The notes: generated by a model from the sequence alone, not told the origin. 8,155 nt of DNA from JBNGDW01 sp049975325 (GCA_049975325.1 JBNGDW010000069.1:1-8155); one strand, 5' to 3'. Positions 1 through 6,862 are shown, counted from the first letter of the stretch. Translations and numbers: made by a program.

Positions 1-58
1 TTAAGATAATCAGCACCTCTTTTCCCTTGTATCATTTTCTTCTTTTCTACCTCCTTCC

Positions 59-129
59 CCTCCGCCAGCTGGCCCTGTTAAATAACTATGTTTCTGACGA
101 GGTCAGGATTTAACAGGGCTGGCAGAGAA
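59..129. repeat. Nested hairpin beginning at a partial TCCGCC palindrome
   Basis: Positions 73-82 (CCCTGTTAAA) are the exact reverse complement of 109-118 (TTTAACAGGG). Inside them, CTGAC (94-98) and GTCAG (102-106) form a second stem with a GAG loop that stacks almost directly on the outer stem. The outer arms extend outward: CTCCGCCAG on the left pairs with CTGGCAGAG on the right, except for a 4-nt bulge (CTGG). The left arm therefore begins with a truncated copy of the TCCGCC palindrome seen elsewhere in the window. The fold could be a small structured RNA, a bidirectional terminator or a dispersed palindromic element. No T-run follows either side, so a classic terminator is unlikely. Function unknown. 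Confidence 0.5.
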
Positions 130-150
130 GATTTTATTTTAATGAAACCA

Positions 151-310
151 ACCTTTGCACCAAAAGTGTCATCTCCAAATTTAGCTGTCAAGTTTTTTTA
201 AATATTTTTTTCTTCCCACGAAACAAGGAGAAGGGGAGAAAAGGAGAAATAGGGAAAAGGAAACAGGAAACAGGAGGCAGGAAACAATTCTCCGCCAGTT
301 GGCGGACAGA
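151..310 (+). repeat. Composite intergenic repeat, left copy (module A + purine tract + palindrome)
   Basis: Three parts follow in order. Module A (154-199) runs from TTTGCACCAAAA to CTGTCAAGTTTTTTT. A strongly purine-rich tract (about 219-285) is made of GGAGAAGGGGAGAAAAGG-like and GGAAACAGG units. A near-perfect palindrome, TCCGCCAGTTGGCGGA, lies at 291-306. The same three parts occur in the same order on the complement of 7058-7180, with visible similarity through module A and the purine tract. No open frame with coding character is present. The purine tract could mimic ribosome-binding sites, but none precedes a credible start. This looks like a dispersed multi-part intergenic element; its origin is unknown. 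Confidence 0.6.
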
Positions 311-378
311 TATTTCATTAGGTTTTCCCTTTCCCCTTTTACATTTTCATTATTCATTGCTCATTATTCATTACTTTT

Positions 379-428
379 TGCTTTGCACCAAAAATCTTAC
401 CTCAAAAATTCCTGTCAAGTTTTTTCTT
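379..428 (+). repeat. Second, diverged copy of module A
   Basis: This stretch again starts with TTTGCACCAAAAA (382) and ends with CTGTCAAGTTTTTT (412-425). The distance between the two landmarks is 30 nt here and 31 nt in the copy at 154-199, and the sequence between them is clearly related but diverged. On the minus strand it reads AAAAAACTTGACAGG, containing a perfect -35-like TTGACA. No good -10 box follows at 17 nt, so a working promoter is not shown. Confidence 0.5.
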
Positions 429-530
429 CGAATCTCATTTTTTATTCTACTGGGTGATTTTGCATGCCCGGTAAGGAGTGAAGCGACTGTACAGGGGTTG
501 TTGCACTCCATACAAAGCCCCAAACATTTC
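429..530. other. Non-coding spacer with a weak hairpin
   Basis: This roughly 100-nt stretch lies between repeat modules and has no counterpart elsewhere in the window. GGGGTTGT (494-501) can pair with ACAA (512-515) and CCCC (518-521), leaving a 10-nt loop and a 2-nt bulge. Open frames running through it are short and continue into repeat sequence, so they are not credible genes. No function can be assigned. Confidence 0.3.
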
Positions 531-532
531 TT

Positions 533-672
533 GGCTTGACTGTTTTGCATTTCGGTCATTGGTATTTGTTTGGGATTTGGTGCTTGGTGCTTGTGATTTA
601 TTTCCCATTTCCCTTTTCCCTTTTCATTGTTTTTTCAATCTTTTAATTCTTCATTATTCATTATTCATTGCT
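533..672 (+). repeat. Composite intergenic repeat, left copy (modules B and C)
   Basis: Module B starts with a 31-nt block (533-563, GGCTTGACTG...TCATTGGT) that is identical to the reverse complement of 7024-7054. It continues with TTTGGTGCTTGGTGCTTGTG. After a pyrimidine stretch (TTTCCC units), module C (621-669) consists of TTTTCATTG, a T-run, CAATCTTT and repeated TTCATTATTCATT. The complement of 6901-7023 has the same modules in the same order. Short frames through module B encode LDCFAFRSLV at both sites, simply because the DNA is the same. The repeat ends a few bases before the mutL stop codon. Confidence 0.7.
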
Positions 673-676
673 TTTT

Positions 677-2560
677 TTATACCCTTTTAAACCTTCTGGC
701 CAATTCCTCAAAAGATATCTCAATTATTGTTGGCCTCCCATGAGGGCAAAAGAAAGGATTCTTACAGGCAAATAAATCATTGATAAGGGCAAGCATCTGG
801 CGTTTGGTTAGACGCTGTCCTGCCTTTATTGCCGCATGACACGCGTAGGCACTTGCTAACTTCTCTTTAAAATTGACCTGTAGCTCCACAGTCTCTTCTA
901 ATTGTTCAAATATATTAATGAGCACCTGGCCACTATTCCAATCATGTATATCTTTGGGAATTTCCTCCACAACGATTGAGTTCCCACTAAAAACTTTTAA
1001 TTTAAATCCTATTTTATTGAACAGGTCCATATACTCTTCTACGAGCTCAGGAATAATTTTTTGCAGATGCTTGGGTAGGTCCAGCACAAATGGGAAAAGC
1101 AATCTTTGTCTTGCTGGCAATTGCTCTTTTTCTAATTGTTGCACGATCTTTTCATAAAGAATGCGTTCATGAGCGGCATGTTGATCAATCGCAATCACAC
1201 CGCTTTTCATTCCCACAAAAATGAATAAGTTACCCGCTTGCCAGGGATTGACCATCTCAGTCTCTACAAGCTTGTTCTTCTCCTTTATAATCTCTTCATC
1301 AAAAAAGCTTATCAGCTGAACATCCTTTTTCCTATGGATAAACGCATCTTCCTGATCAGGTTCTGATGCTGCATCCTTTTTTTTGCGGGGAAATATCGCT
1401 TCTAACTCCCTCCAGTCTTTGGCACGCTCGGGACGAGAAAAAAATCCCTCTTTACCTGCCCTCTGTTTAGCCGATGTATCGGCTGGTGCACCCGTTTGCT
1501 GACTTGGTTTTTCTTTAGGTGCCTTCTTTATACTTTCATATTTCTGCCCTTCGTATACTAAAAGTGCATCTGTGAGGGTGTCTCGTATAAAATTGAATAC
1601 CGTTTGAGAATTATCAAAACGCACTTCAGATTTTGTGGGCGAGACATTAAAATCAATTCTATCATTAGGAATTGTCAGAAATAAGATATACAAGGGGAGC
1701 TGAGAACTCTTTATACTCTTCTTAATGAATGGCTCGTATGCTTTCCGTATGGCACTGTATACAATTTTATCATTTATATATCTACCATTGATAAAAAGCA
1801 AATGTGTATCGCCCCATTCGTAATCTACATAAAAAGCGCCTATGTAGCCTTGCAGTTGTATAAGGTCGCTCTCTCGCTGTAGAGGGATAATATGTCGCTG
1901 AAAAAATGATGAACCAAATACATCGGCTATTCGTTTCTCCACAAGATCAACCTTCGGATAATTCAGGCTCTCTCTACCATTATGAATAAGGCGAAAACCT
2001 GTTTCAAAATGGACAGTTGCTATTCTTTGAACGGTGCGAATAATATGTCGCATCTCGGTTGCTTGGGTCTTAAGAAACTTCTTTCTTGCGGGTAAATTCT
2101 GAAAAAGGTTTCTCACTTTCACGATTGTGCCTGGAGTACTTGCCACTTCGCCTACCTTCTCAATCTTACCCTCTCGGACAATAACCTGAGTTGCAGGCGT
2201 ATCAGGCATATTCTGGGGAAGAGTAATGAGTTCCAGAGCAGAGACAGCAGCGATACTTGCCAGGGCTTCTCCTCGAAATCCAAGTGTGGTTATATTGGAG
2301 ATATCACTAACAGTATAAATCTTGCTTGTAGCATGCGGCTTAATGGCAAGAAGGGCATCATCTCTTGCCATACCGCTTCCATCATCTACCACTTGAATCA
2401 ATTTCTTTCCCCCATTTTCAATACTGATTATGATCTGACTTGCCCCTGCATCTAATGAATTTTCTACAAGTTCTTTCACCACAGATGCAGGGCGTTCGAT
2501 CACTTCGCCTGCAGCAATGTGATTTACTACATTATCATCCAGAATTTTTATTCTACCCAT
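677..2560 (-). CDS. mutL: DNA mismatch repair protein MutL (endonuclease-type)
   Basis: MutL couples mismatch recognition by MutS to strand incision and repair. Numbered from the chosen ATG (627 residues), the N-terminal GHKL ATPase shows ENSLDAGA (33-40), DDGSGM (59-64), ATSK and GFRGEAL (94-100). A charged, proline- and lysine-rich linker separates it from the C-terminal dimerisation domain. That domain carries DQHAAHERILYE (459-470), which fits the DQHA(X)2E(X)4E metal-binding endonuclease signature, and also ACHAAIKAG (573-581) and CPHGRP (605-610). The intact signature means it should nick DNA itself, as in organisms without MutH. I chose the ATG at 2560 because MGRIKILDD matches the usual family start and GGGAG lies 4 nt upstream. 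An in-frame TTG at 2584 would add 8 residues but has a poor ribosome site and sits almost on the predicted transcription start. Length is normal and the gene ends in TAA beside the left repeat. Confidence 0.96.
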   Translation of the reverse strand: MGRIKILDDNVVNHIAAGEVIERPASVVKELVENSLDAGASQIIISIENGGKKLIQVVDDGSGMARDDALLAIKPHATSKIYTVSDISNITTLGFRGEALASIAAVSALELITLPQNMPDTPATQVIVREGKIEKVGEVASTPGTIVKVRNLFQNLPARKKFLKTQATEMRHIIRTVQRIATVHFETGFRLIHNGRESLNYPKVDLVEKRIADVFGSSFFQRHIIPLQRESDLIQLQGYIGAFYVDYEWGDTHLLFINGRYINDKIVYSAIRKAYEPFIKKSIKSSQLPLYILFLTIPNDRIDFNVSPTKSEVRFDNSQTVFNFIRDTLTDALLVYEGQKYESIKKAPKEKPSQQTGAPADTSAKQRAGKEGFFSRPERAKDWRELEAIFPRKKKDAASEPDQEDAFIHRKKDVQLISFFDEEIIKEKNKLVETEMVNPWQAGNLFIFVGMKSGVIAIDQHAAHERILYEKIVQQLEKEQLPARQRLLFPFVLDLPKHLQKIIPELVEEYMDLFNKIGFKLKVFSGNSIVVEEIPKDIHDWNSGQVLINIFEQLEETVELQVNFKEKLASAYACHAAIKAGQRLTKRQMLALINDLFACKNPFFCPHGRPTIIEISFEELARRFKRV

Positions 2561-2598
2561 ATTGCTCCCAAGAAAATTGGCCAAAAATCACTCTTATA

Positions 2599-2627
2599 AT
2601 AATTTCTCGCAGAAAAAATATAGTCAA
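2599..2627 (-). promoter_or_regulatory. Candidate sigma70-type promoter for mutL
   Basis: On the minus strand, TTGACT (2627-2622) is followed after 17 nt by AATTAT (2604-2599); TATTAT lies at 20 nt. The -35 match is 5 of 6 and the -10 match is modest. Transcription would start near 2590, giving about a 30-nt leader to the ATG at 2560. This supports separate transcription of mutL from the upstream group. Confidence 0.35.
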
Positions 2628-2668
2628 GATTTTCCCCATTTAAAATTCCAAAGTTGAAATTGTCATTT

Positions 2669-2706
2669 GTGCGTGCAAAAATTTTTGCAAAGCACCATAA
2701 TTATGG
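2669..2706. promoter_or_regulatory. Two adjacent palindromes between the methyltransferase gene and mutL
   Basis: TGCAAAAATTTTTGCA (2674-2689) is a perfect 16-bp palindrome. It is flanked by GTGC (2669-2672) and GCAC (2692-2695), which extend the stem across small mismatches. Next to it, CCATAATTATGG (2695-2706) is a perfect 12-bp palindrome that contains the stop codon of the upstream gene. On the transcribed strand the first could act as a transcript-end hairpin, although no T-run follows. As duplex DNA, 42 bp upstream of the mutL -35 box, either could be a binding site for a dimeric regulator. Function is inferred only. Confidence 0.4.
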
Positions 2707-3318
2707 AAATCTAAATAAAATTGGGAGCACCCCGCGCGTATGCAATATCTCAATCAGTTGCAAAATAATGTATATCACTATAAACCAGAAAACATCCAAA
2801 AAGGCTTTCCGATACTTTATCATATGAGCAGGAAAAATTGCCGGTTCATGAAGCTGATTAAATTTTGGCAAAAACCGTGGCACGGTTCCCATATATTTCT
2901 TATATTCAAGCCCATGCTGAGCCAAAAGCCGCCTTTCTTCGTATAGTATCACAAATGGATAATAAAATATAAAGAGGAGAATAATCAATCCCAGAACCAG
3001 GAGATTTTGCGATGCCAATCCGATTCCGACAGCACCGAGAAAGCTAAAGAAATATAAAGGGTGTCGAACGATAGAATAAGGTCCCTCGGTAATGATCGTA
3101 TTTGTTTTATTCCCACTTATATATGCTGATGCCCATAATCTTCCCAGTACGCCTAAACATACAAAAAGAAGTCCAGCAAGATCAAAAACATAGTTAATAG
3201 CGTTCGCAGGTTTCCAGGAATAATGACTAAAAATGATAAAAAAAAGGCACACTCCAGCAAATACTCTGGTAAGCACAATTCGATATTTGGCAAAAGCCTT
3301 TAATGTTTCGGTCTGCAT
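2701..3318 (-). CDS. Isoprenylcysteine carboxyl methyltransferase-like integral membrane protein
   Basis: This 205-residue protein belongs to the ICMT/PEMT-like membrane methyltransferase group. Hydrophobic segments lie at about 13-31, 41-62, 88-125 (likely a helical hairpin) and 173-192. The diagnostic C-terminal core is present: GPYSIVRHPLY (79-89), then EERRLL (127-132), and then a YKKYMGTVPRFLP stretch (139-151). In the family, the RHP and EE...Y..Y..V.R..P elements form the S-adenosylmethionine pocket at the membrane face. Bacterial members rarely have known substrates, since prenylated CaaX proteins are generally absent, so the acceptor here is unknown. The ATG lies 3 nt after the rsmI stop codon, with only a weak GAGA-type ribosome site, suggesting translational coupling to rsmI. 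The stop codon sits inside a perfect palindrome. Family assignment is firm; substrate is not. Confidence 0.85.
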   Translation of the reverse strand: MQTETLKAFAKYRIVLTRVFAGVCLFFIIFSHYSWKPANAINYVFDLAGLLFVCLGVLGRLWASAYISGNKTNTIITEGPYSIVRHPLYFFSFLGAVGIGLASQNLLVLGLIILLFIFYYPFVILYEERRLLAQHGLEYKKYMGTVPRFLPKFNQLHEPAIFPAHMIKYRKAFLDVFWFIVIYIILQLIEILHTRGVLPILFRFP

Positions 3319-3321
3319 GGA

Positions 3322-4155
3322 TTATTTTTTCTCTTTTTTTAACCCAAGAGCGATTTCATATACCTGATTCTTGTTGAGATTGTACTTGCCAGCAACTTTT
3401 TTTACAGCATCGCTCAAAGAGACTCCTGCTTTAATTTGTTCTTTTAATGCCCTCGTAATCTCAGACAACGGTATTTCTGGACTGCTTCCGCCTTGCACAA
3501 GAATTACAAATTCTCCTTTTAAATTTTCTTCATTCAGGTTTTCCAATAGAGTTGAGATCGGCCCACGGAAGAAGGTCTCGTGTATTTTAGTAAGTTCTTT
3601 GGCAATTACAGCCATCCGATCGCCAAATATCTCCTTCATAAGAGTCAAGGTTCTCACCACCCTTTTGGGAGATTCATAGAAAATCATGGTTTCAGGATGG
3701 TTTACAAGTTTTTGCAGGAGGTCTTTACATTTTGTCAGAGATTTTGGCAGAAATCCATAGAATGAGAAACTGTCAGTGGAAAGTCCTGAAGCGGCTAATG
3801 CGGCAGTTATCGCAGATGGACCAGGGATAGGGACAACCTGAACATCATGCTGTATGCATTCTGTCACGATAATCTCTGAGGGATCAGAAATGCCTGGCAT
3901 GCCTGCGTCTGAAATAACCGCAATATTTTTTCCTGCCTCGAGCTGTGGAATCAGAAATTCTGCCCTTTCTCTTTCGTTGAATTTATGGTAAGACACCATT
4001 TTTGTCGAGATACAGTAACGCTGCATAAGCCTTGAGGAAGTACGGGTATCTTCTGCGGCTATTAGGTCTACCTCTTTAAGGACTCTAATTGCTCTTAGGG
4101 TAATATCCTCAAGGTTACCTATAGGAGTGCCAACAAGATAGAGTGTGCCTTTCAT
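3322..4155 (-). CDS. rsmI: 16S rRNA (cytidine(1402)-2'-O)-methyltransferase RsmI
   Basis: RsmI methylates the 2'-OH of C1402 in the decoding centre of 16S rRNA using S-adenosylmethionine. The 277-residue product has normal length and the full tetrapyrrole-methylase-fold signature set: GTPIGNLEDIT (9-19), AAEDTR (33-38), SDAGMPGISDP (82-92), IPGPSA (110-115) and GFLP (134-137). A helical C-terminal region (about 230-277, ending in a lysine-rich tail) matches the small helix-turn-helix-like domain usual in RsmI. The ATG start is fixed by the family N-terminus (MKGTLYLVGTPIG). No Shine-Dalgarno sequence lies at the usual distance. An AGGAGA occurs about 28 nt upstream but can pair with TCTCCT. 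It follows kbl by 71 bp and precedes the membrane methyltransferase by 3 bp, so it is probably part of one transcript. Confidence 0.96.
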   Translation of the reverse strand: MKGTLYLVGTPIGNLEDITLRAIRVLKEVDLIAAEDTRTSSRLMQRYCISTKMVSYHKFNERERAEFLIPQLEAGKNIAVISDAGMPGISDPSEIIVTECIQHDVQVVPIPGPSAITAALAASGLSTDSFSFYGFLPKSLTKCKDLLQKLVNHPETMIFYESPKRVVRTLTLMKEIFGDRMAVIAKELTKIHETFFRGPISTLLENLNEENLKGEFVILVQGGSSPEIPLSEITRALKEQIKAGVSLSDAVKKVAGKYNLNKNQVYEIALGLKKEKK

Positions 4156-4226
4156 AAAATTTTGCTAGGAGAGACAAAAAGGTTCTCCTGATAATTCGAA
4201 ATTAAGACAACCTAAGTTGTAATTTA
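4156..4226 (-). other. kbl-rsmI spacer with two small hairpins
   Basis: Read on the minus strand after the kbl TAG, ACAAC-TTAG-GTTGT (4220-4207) forms a 5-bp stem with a 4-nt loop, followed by an A/T-rich stretch. AGGAGA (4189-4184) is complementary to TCTCCT (4172-4167) across an 11-nt loop. The second could hide a purine-rich ribosome site upstream of rsmI, or act as a weak processing or pause site. Neither is a convincing terminator. This is the largest gap inside the acpS-to-methyltransferase group. Confidence 0.3.
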
Positions 4227-5462
4227 CTAAACTCTATGAGTCTCTTTATATTTCTTCAGGACAGCGAGCACATAATCTATATCATTAGAGGTATGGTCAG
4301 CGCATATCTGGAATCGAATTTCCTCATCACCCTTTGGCACCACGGGATAATTCAGCCCTGTAGCCAGCACCCCGTTTTCGGTAAGATAGTTAACTATTTC
4401 TGCAGTTTTTTTTGTATCTCGCACCATAAGGGGTACAACCGGATGGTCTCCTGCAATCGTTTCAAACCCAAGCTCTTTTAAGCCATTTTCAAATTTCTTT
4501 TCCATTTGATGTAGATGAGTTAAAAGTTCTCGTCCTCTTGGGCTGTCCAGAATATCAATAGATTTCATTGCAGCAGCCGCTTCACCTACTGTAATCGGAT
4601 TGGAATAGATATAAGTGGGGGCTGTCTCACGAAGATAGCTAACAATTGTAGAGGAGGTAGCCACATATCCGCCATTAACTCCAAATGCCTTCCCTAATGT
4701 TCCGATAAGAACATCCACTTTTGCGCCTGTATACTCTTCTGTCCCTCTGCCTGTTTTCCCCAAAGCCCCCACACCATGGGAATCATCTACTACGGAAATA
4801 ATCCCTTCCTCAAACTCATTATAGTATTTTTTGCATAATTCAGTGAGTTCAAAAAGAGGTGCATTATCGCCACGCATACTAAACACCCCATCAGTAACAA
4901 CAATGATTCGCCTTGCCTTTCCAATGCATTCCTTTAGCTTAGTCTCAAGGTCATCCATATCATTATGTTTATAAATCTTCTTGTCAGCAGGTCGGGAAAG
5001 GCGGATAGCATTGATAATACAATTATGATTTAGCTCATCACTTACTGGGATGGTTTCCTTTGTAATAAGAGGGAAGAGCACTCCCAGGCTTGTTGAATAG
5101 GCAGAGCTCATTATCATTGCCGCTTCCTTACCATGGAACTTAGCCAACCGATTTTCAAGGTCTACATGTGCCTTGTAGGTTCCACTTATAAATCGAACAG
5201 CACCCGGGCCTACTCCAAAATTCTCTGAGGCTTCTTCTTCAGCCTTAATAATCTCTTCTCGCAATGGCATACCAAGATAGGAGTTCGAATTCATACGCAA
5301 GAACTCCTTATCTCCTCTGCCTTCAATAAAGAATCTAGGTCCTTTCTCGTTTTCAGCAGGCTTTACGCCTGTTATAATCATCTCTTTTCCTTTTAATGTG
5401 CCCTTTTCTGCAAGTTCTTGTAAATTTTGATTTAATACTCTTTCTAATCTTTCTGTTGCCAT
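4227..5462 (-). CDS. kbl: Glycine C-acetyltransferase (2-amino-3-ketobutyrate CoA ligase), PLP-dependent
   Basis: The 411-residue protein is an alpha-oxoamine synthase (fold type I PLP enzyme). Visible landmarks are NSNSYLG (58-64), the aromatic stacking position at Y122 in SSAYSTS, SDELNHN (141-147), DDSHGVGALG (226-235) with cofactor-contacting D226 and H229, the Schiff-base lysine K258 in GTLGKAFG, and the substrate-carboxylate arginine R383 in EIRFQICADHT. The family also includes 8-amino-7-oxononanoate, 5-aminolevulinate and serine palmitoyl synthases. The gene lies 24 bp downstream of tdh, so 2-amino-3-oxobutyrate plus CoA giving glycine and acetyl-CoA is the best-supported reaction. 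The N-terminus is somewhat extended relative to the roughly 395-400 residues typical of KBL. An AGGAG site 5 nt before the ATG supports the start. The stop is TAG, the only non-TAA stop among the intact genes here. Confidence 0.88.
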   Translation of the reverse strand: MATERLERVLNQNLQELAEKGTLKGKEMIITGVKPAENEKGPRFFIEGRGDKEFLRMNSNSYLGMPLREEIIKAEEEASENFGVGPGAVRFISGTYKAHVDLENRLAKFHGKEAAMIMSSAYSTSLGVLFPLITKETIPVSDELNHNCIINAIRLSRPADKKIYKHNDMDDLETKLKECIGKARRIIVVTDGVFSMRGDNAPLFELTELCKKYYNEFEEGIISVVDDSHGVGALGKTGRGTEEYTGAKVDVLIGTLGKAFGVNGGYVATSSTIVSYLRETAPTYIYSNPITVGEAAAAMKSIDILDSPRGRELLTHLHQMEKKFENGLKELGFETIAGDHPVVPLMVRDTKKTAEIVNYLTENGVLATGLNYPVVPKGDEEIRFQICADHTSNDIDYVLAVLKKYKETHRV

Positions 5463-5486
5463 TTTTTCTCCTATTCTCTACTTGTT

Positions 5487-6437
5487 TTAATATTGTTTCT
5501 CTGATATATGCTTTAGCATATCCTCAGTCATTTTCCCCAAATCGTAGGTAGGGTCCCAGCCCCACTCCTCTCGTGCGGCACTATCATCCATTTTATTAGG
5601 CCAGGAGTCTGCAATATCCTGTCGAACCGGGTCAATTTTATAATCCATTTCAAATTCTGGGATATGCTTTTTTATTTCAGCAGCTATCTCTTCTGGGGCA
5701 AAACTCATTGCAGTTACATTAAATGCATTCCTGTGCTTCAATTTGCTTGGATCTGCTTCCATCAGATCGATTGCTGCGGAGATACAATCTGGCATATACA
5801 TCATATCAAGATATGTACCTGCTTTCAGTGGGCAGGTATAGCGTTTATGTTTCAGCGCCGCATAAAAGATTTCTACAGCATAATCTGTTGTACCACCTCC
5901 GGGAGGGGTGACATAGGAGATAATACCTGGGTAACGGACTCCTCGCGTATCAACGCCAAATCTTTTATAATAATAATCGCACAGAAGTTCACCCGCTACT
6001 TTGGTAACACCATACATAGAGGTAGGTCGCTGGATAGTATCCTGAGGTGTATTATCTTTTGGAGTTGTTGGGCCAAAAGCGCCAATTGAACTGGGTGTAA
6101 ATACGGCGCAGTTATGCTCACGAGCCACTTCCAGCACATTATATAAACCGCCCATATTGACATACCAGGCAAGCTGAGGTTTCTCTTCTGCAACTGCAGA
6201 GAGCACTGCGGCTAGGTGATAAATAACACCGACATCGAGTTTATTCACAACCTGTTTGATTGAATTTACATCTGTGCAGTCAATCCATTCAAACGGTCCA
6301 GATTCAAGGAGTTCCTGATTTGGCTTCTTTCTGTGACCTGCCGCAATAACATTACTCTCGCCATATCGCTTTCGTAATGCTAGGGTTAGTTCTGAACCTA
6401 TTTGACCTGTGGCTCCTGTAACCAATATCTTTCTCAT
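5487..6437 (-). CDS. tdh: L-threonine 3-dehydrogenase, short-chain (NAD-dependent epimerase-like) type
   Basis: It oxidises L-threonine to 2-amino-3-oxobutyrate with NAD+, supplying the substrate of the next gene. The 316-residue protein is an extended SDR, not the zinc-dependent alcohol-dehydrogenase type of E. coli Tdh. It has the Rossmann GATGQIG motif (8-14), the HLAAVLS stretch (74-80), catalytic S116/S117 in TPSSIGAFGP, and Y142...K146 in MYGVTK. It also has RYPGIISYVTPPGGGTTDYA (168-187) and a DSWPNKMDD stretch near the C-terminus, both characteristic of SDR-type threonine dehydrogenases rather than sugar epimerases. Length fits that family. The start is strongly supported by AGGAGG 5 nt before the ATG, the best ribosome site in the minus-strand group. 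It lies 33 bp after acpS and 24 bp before kbl. Cytoplasmic. Confidence 0.92.
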   Translation of the reverse strand: MRKILVTGATGQIGSELTLALRKRYGESNVIAAGHRKKPNQELLESGPFEWIDCTDVNSIKQVVNKLDVGVIYHLAAVLSAVAEEKPQLAWYVNMGGLYNVLEVAREHNCAVFTPSSIGAFGPTTPKDNTPQDTIQRPTSMYGVTKVAGELLCDYYYKRFGVDTRGVRYPGIISYVTPPGGGTTDYAVEIFYAALKHKRYTCPLKAGTYLDMMYMPDCISAAIDLMEADPSKLKHRNAFNVTAMSFAPEEIAAEIKKHIPEFEMDYKIDPVRQDIADSWPNKMDDSAAREEWGWDPTYDLGKMTEDMLKHISEKQY

Positions 6438-6470
6438 TCATGCCTCCTGATGAGTATATTTCTATAATTT

Positions 6471-6854
6471 TTATTCCAAGACAACGATGGCACAAGCATA
6501 TACCGACTCATGAGAGATAGAGACCTGTATATTCATAATTTTTCGCTCTTGCAGGAGCGCCAAAGCCTTGCCATGCGCTATGATATCAGGCTTGCCATCA
6601 CTATTATTTATCACTTCGACATCTTTCCATTGTAGTTTATCATTCCAGCCTGTACCCAGAGCCTTAAAAAATGCCTCTTTTACTGCAAATCTAGCTGCAA
6701 AATGCTCAGCCTGAGAAGCAATAGTTTTGCTCCTGCTGCTATATCTTTGTTCGCTCTCTGTAAAAATTCTCTCAAAAAATCTTGTTTCCTGCTTCTCGAG
6801 ATGACGCTCGATTCTTGATATCTCGACAAGGTCTATGCCTATTCCTTTGATCAT
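6471..6854 (-). CDS. acpS: Holo-[acyl-carrier-protein] synthase AcpS
   Basis: AcpS transfers the 4'-phosphopantetheine arm from coenzyme A to a serine of apo-ACP, activating it for fatty-acid synthesis. The 127-residue length is normal. The family landmarks are clear: GIGIDLVEISRI (4-15) with metal-binding D8, the ARFAVKEAFFKALGTG region (54-69) with metal-binding E60, and VSISHE (111-116). The ATG is fixed by the MIKGIGIDLVE start. Unlike tdh and kbl, it has no recognisable Shine-Dalgarno sequence: the 15 nt before the ATG read GTAAAAATTACTTCC. A promoter-like TTGACA lies only 32 nt upstream, so a very short leader is possible. It is the first gene of the minus-strand group, immediately next to the right-hand repeat block. 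Confidence 0.95.
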   Translation of the reverse strand: MIKGIGIDLVEISRIERHLEKQETRFFERIFTESEQRYSSRSKTIASQAEHFAARFAVKEAFFKALGTGWNDKLQWKDVEVINNSDGKPDIIAHGKALALLQERKIMNIQVSISHESVYACAIVVLE

Positions 6855-6862
6855 GGAAGTAA

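Noticed and set aside
1..35. Possible start of a minus-strand gene running off the left edge (ATG at 35, MIQGKRGADYL...)
   Set aside because: Only 11 codons are visible. The nearest GGAGG is 14 nt upstream and lies in a purine tract of the kind seen in the repeats. There is not enough sequence to support a gene.
77..115. Integron attC-like site (GTTAAAT ... ATTTAAC match the GTTRRRY and RYYYAAC cores)
   Set aside because: The core sequences are in the reverse order for attC (RYYYAAC should be on the left and GTTRRRY on the right). There is no integrase or cassette, so this is simply the outer stem of a hairpin.
357..690. Short open frames in the left spacer (60-70 codons, hydrophobic)
   Set aside because: They run across repeat modules, have no ribosome sites, and have composition explained by T-rich repeats.
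873..1157. Plus-strand frames opposite mutL, rsmI, kbl and tdh
   Set aside because: They are antisense shadows of well-recognised conserved genes and have no domain features of their own.
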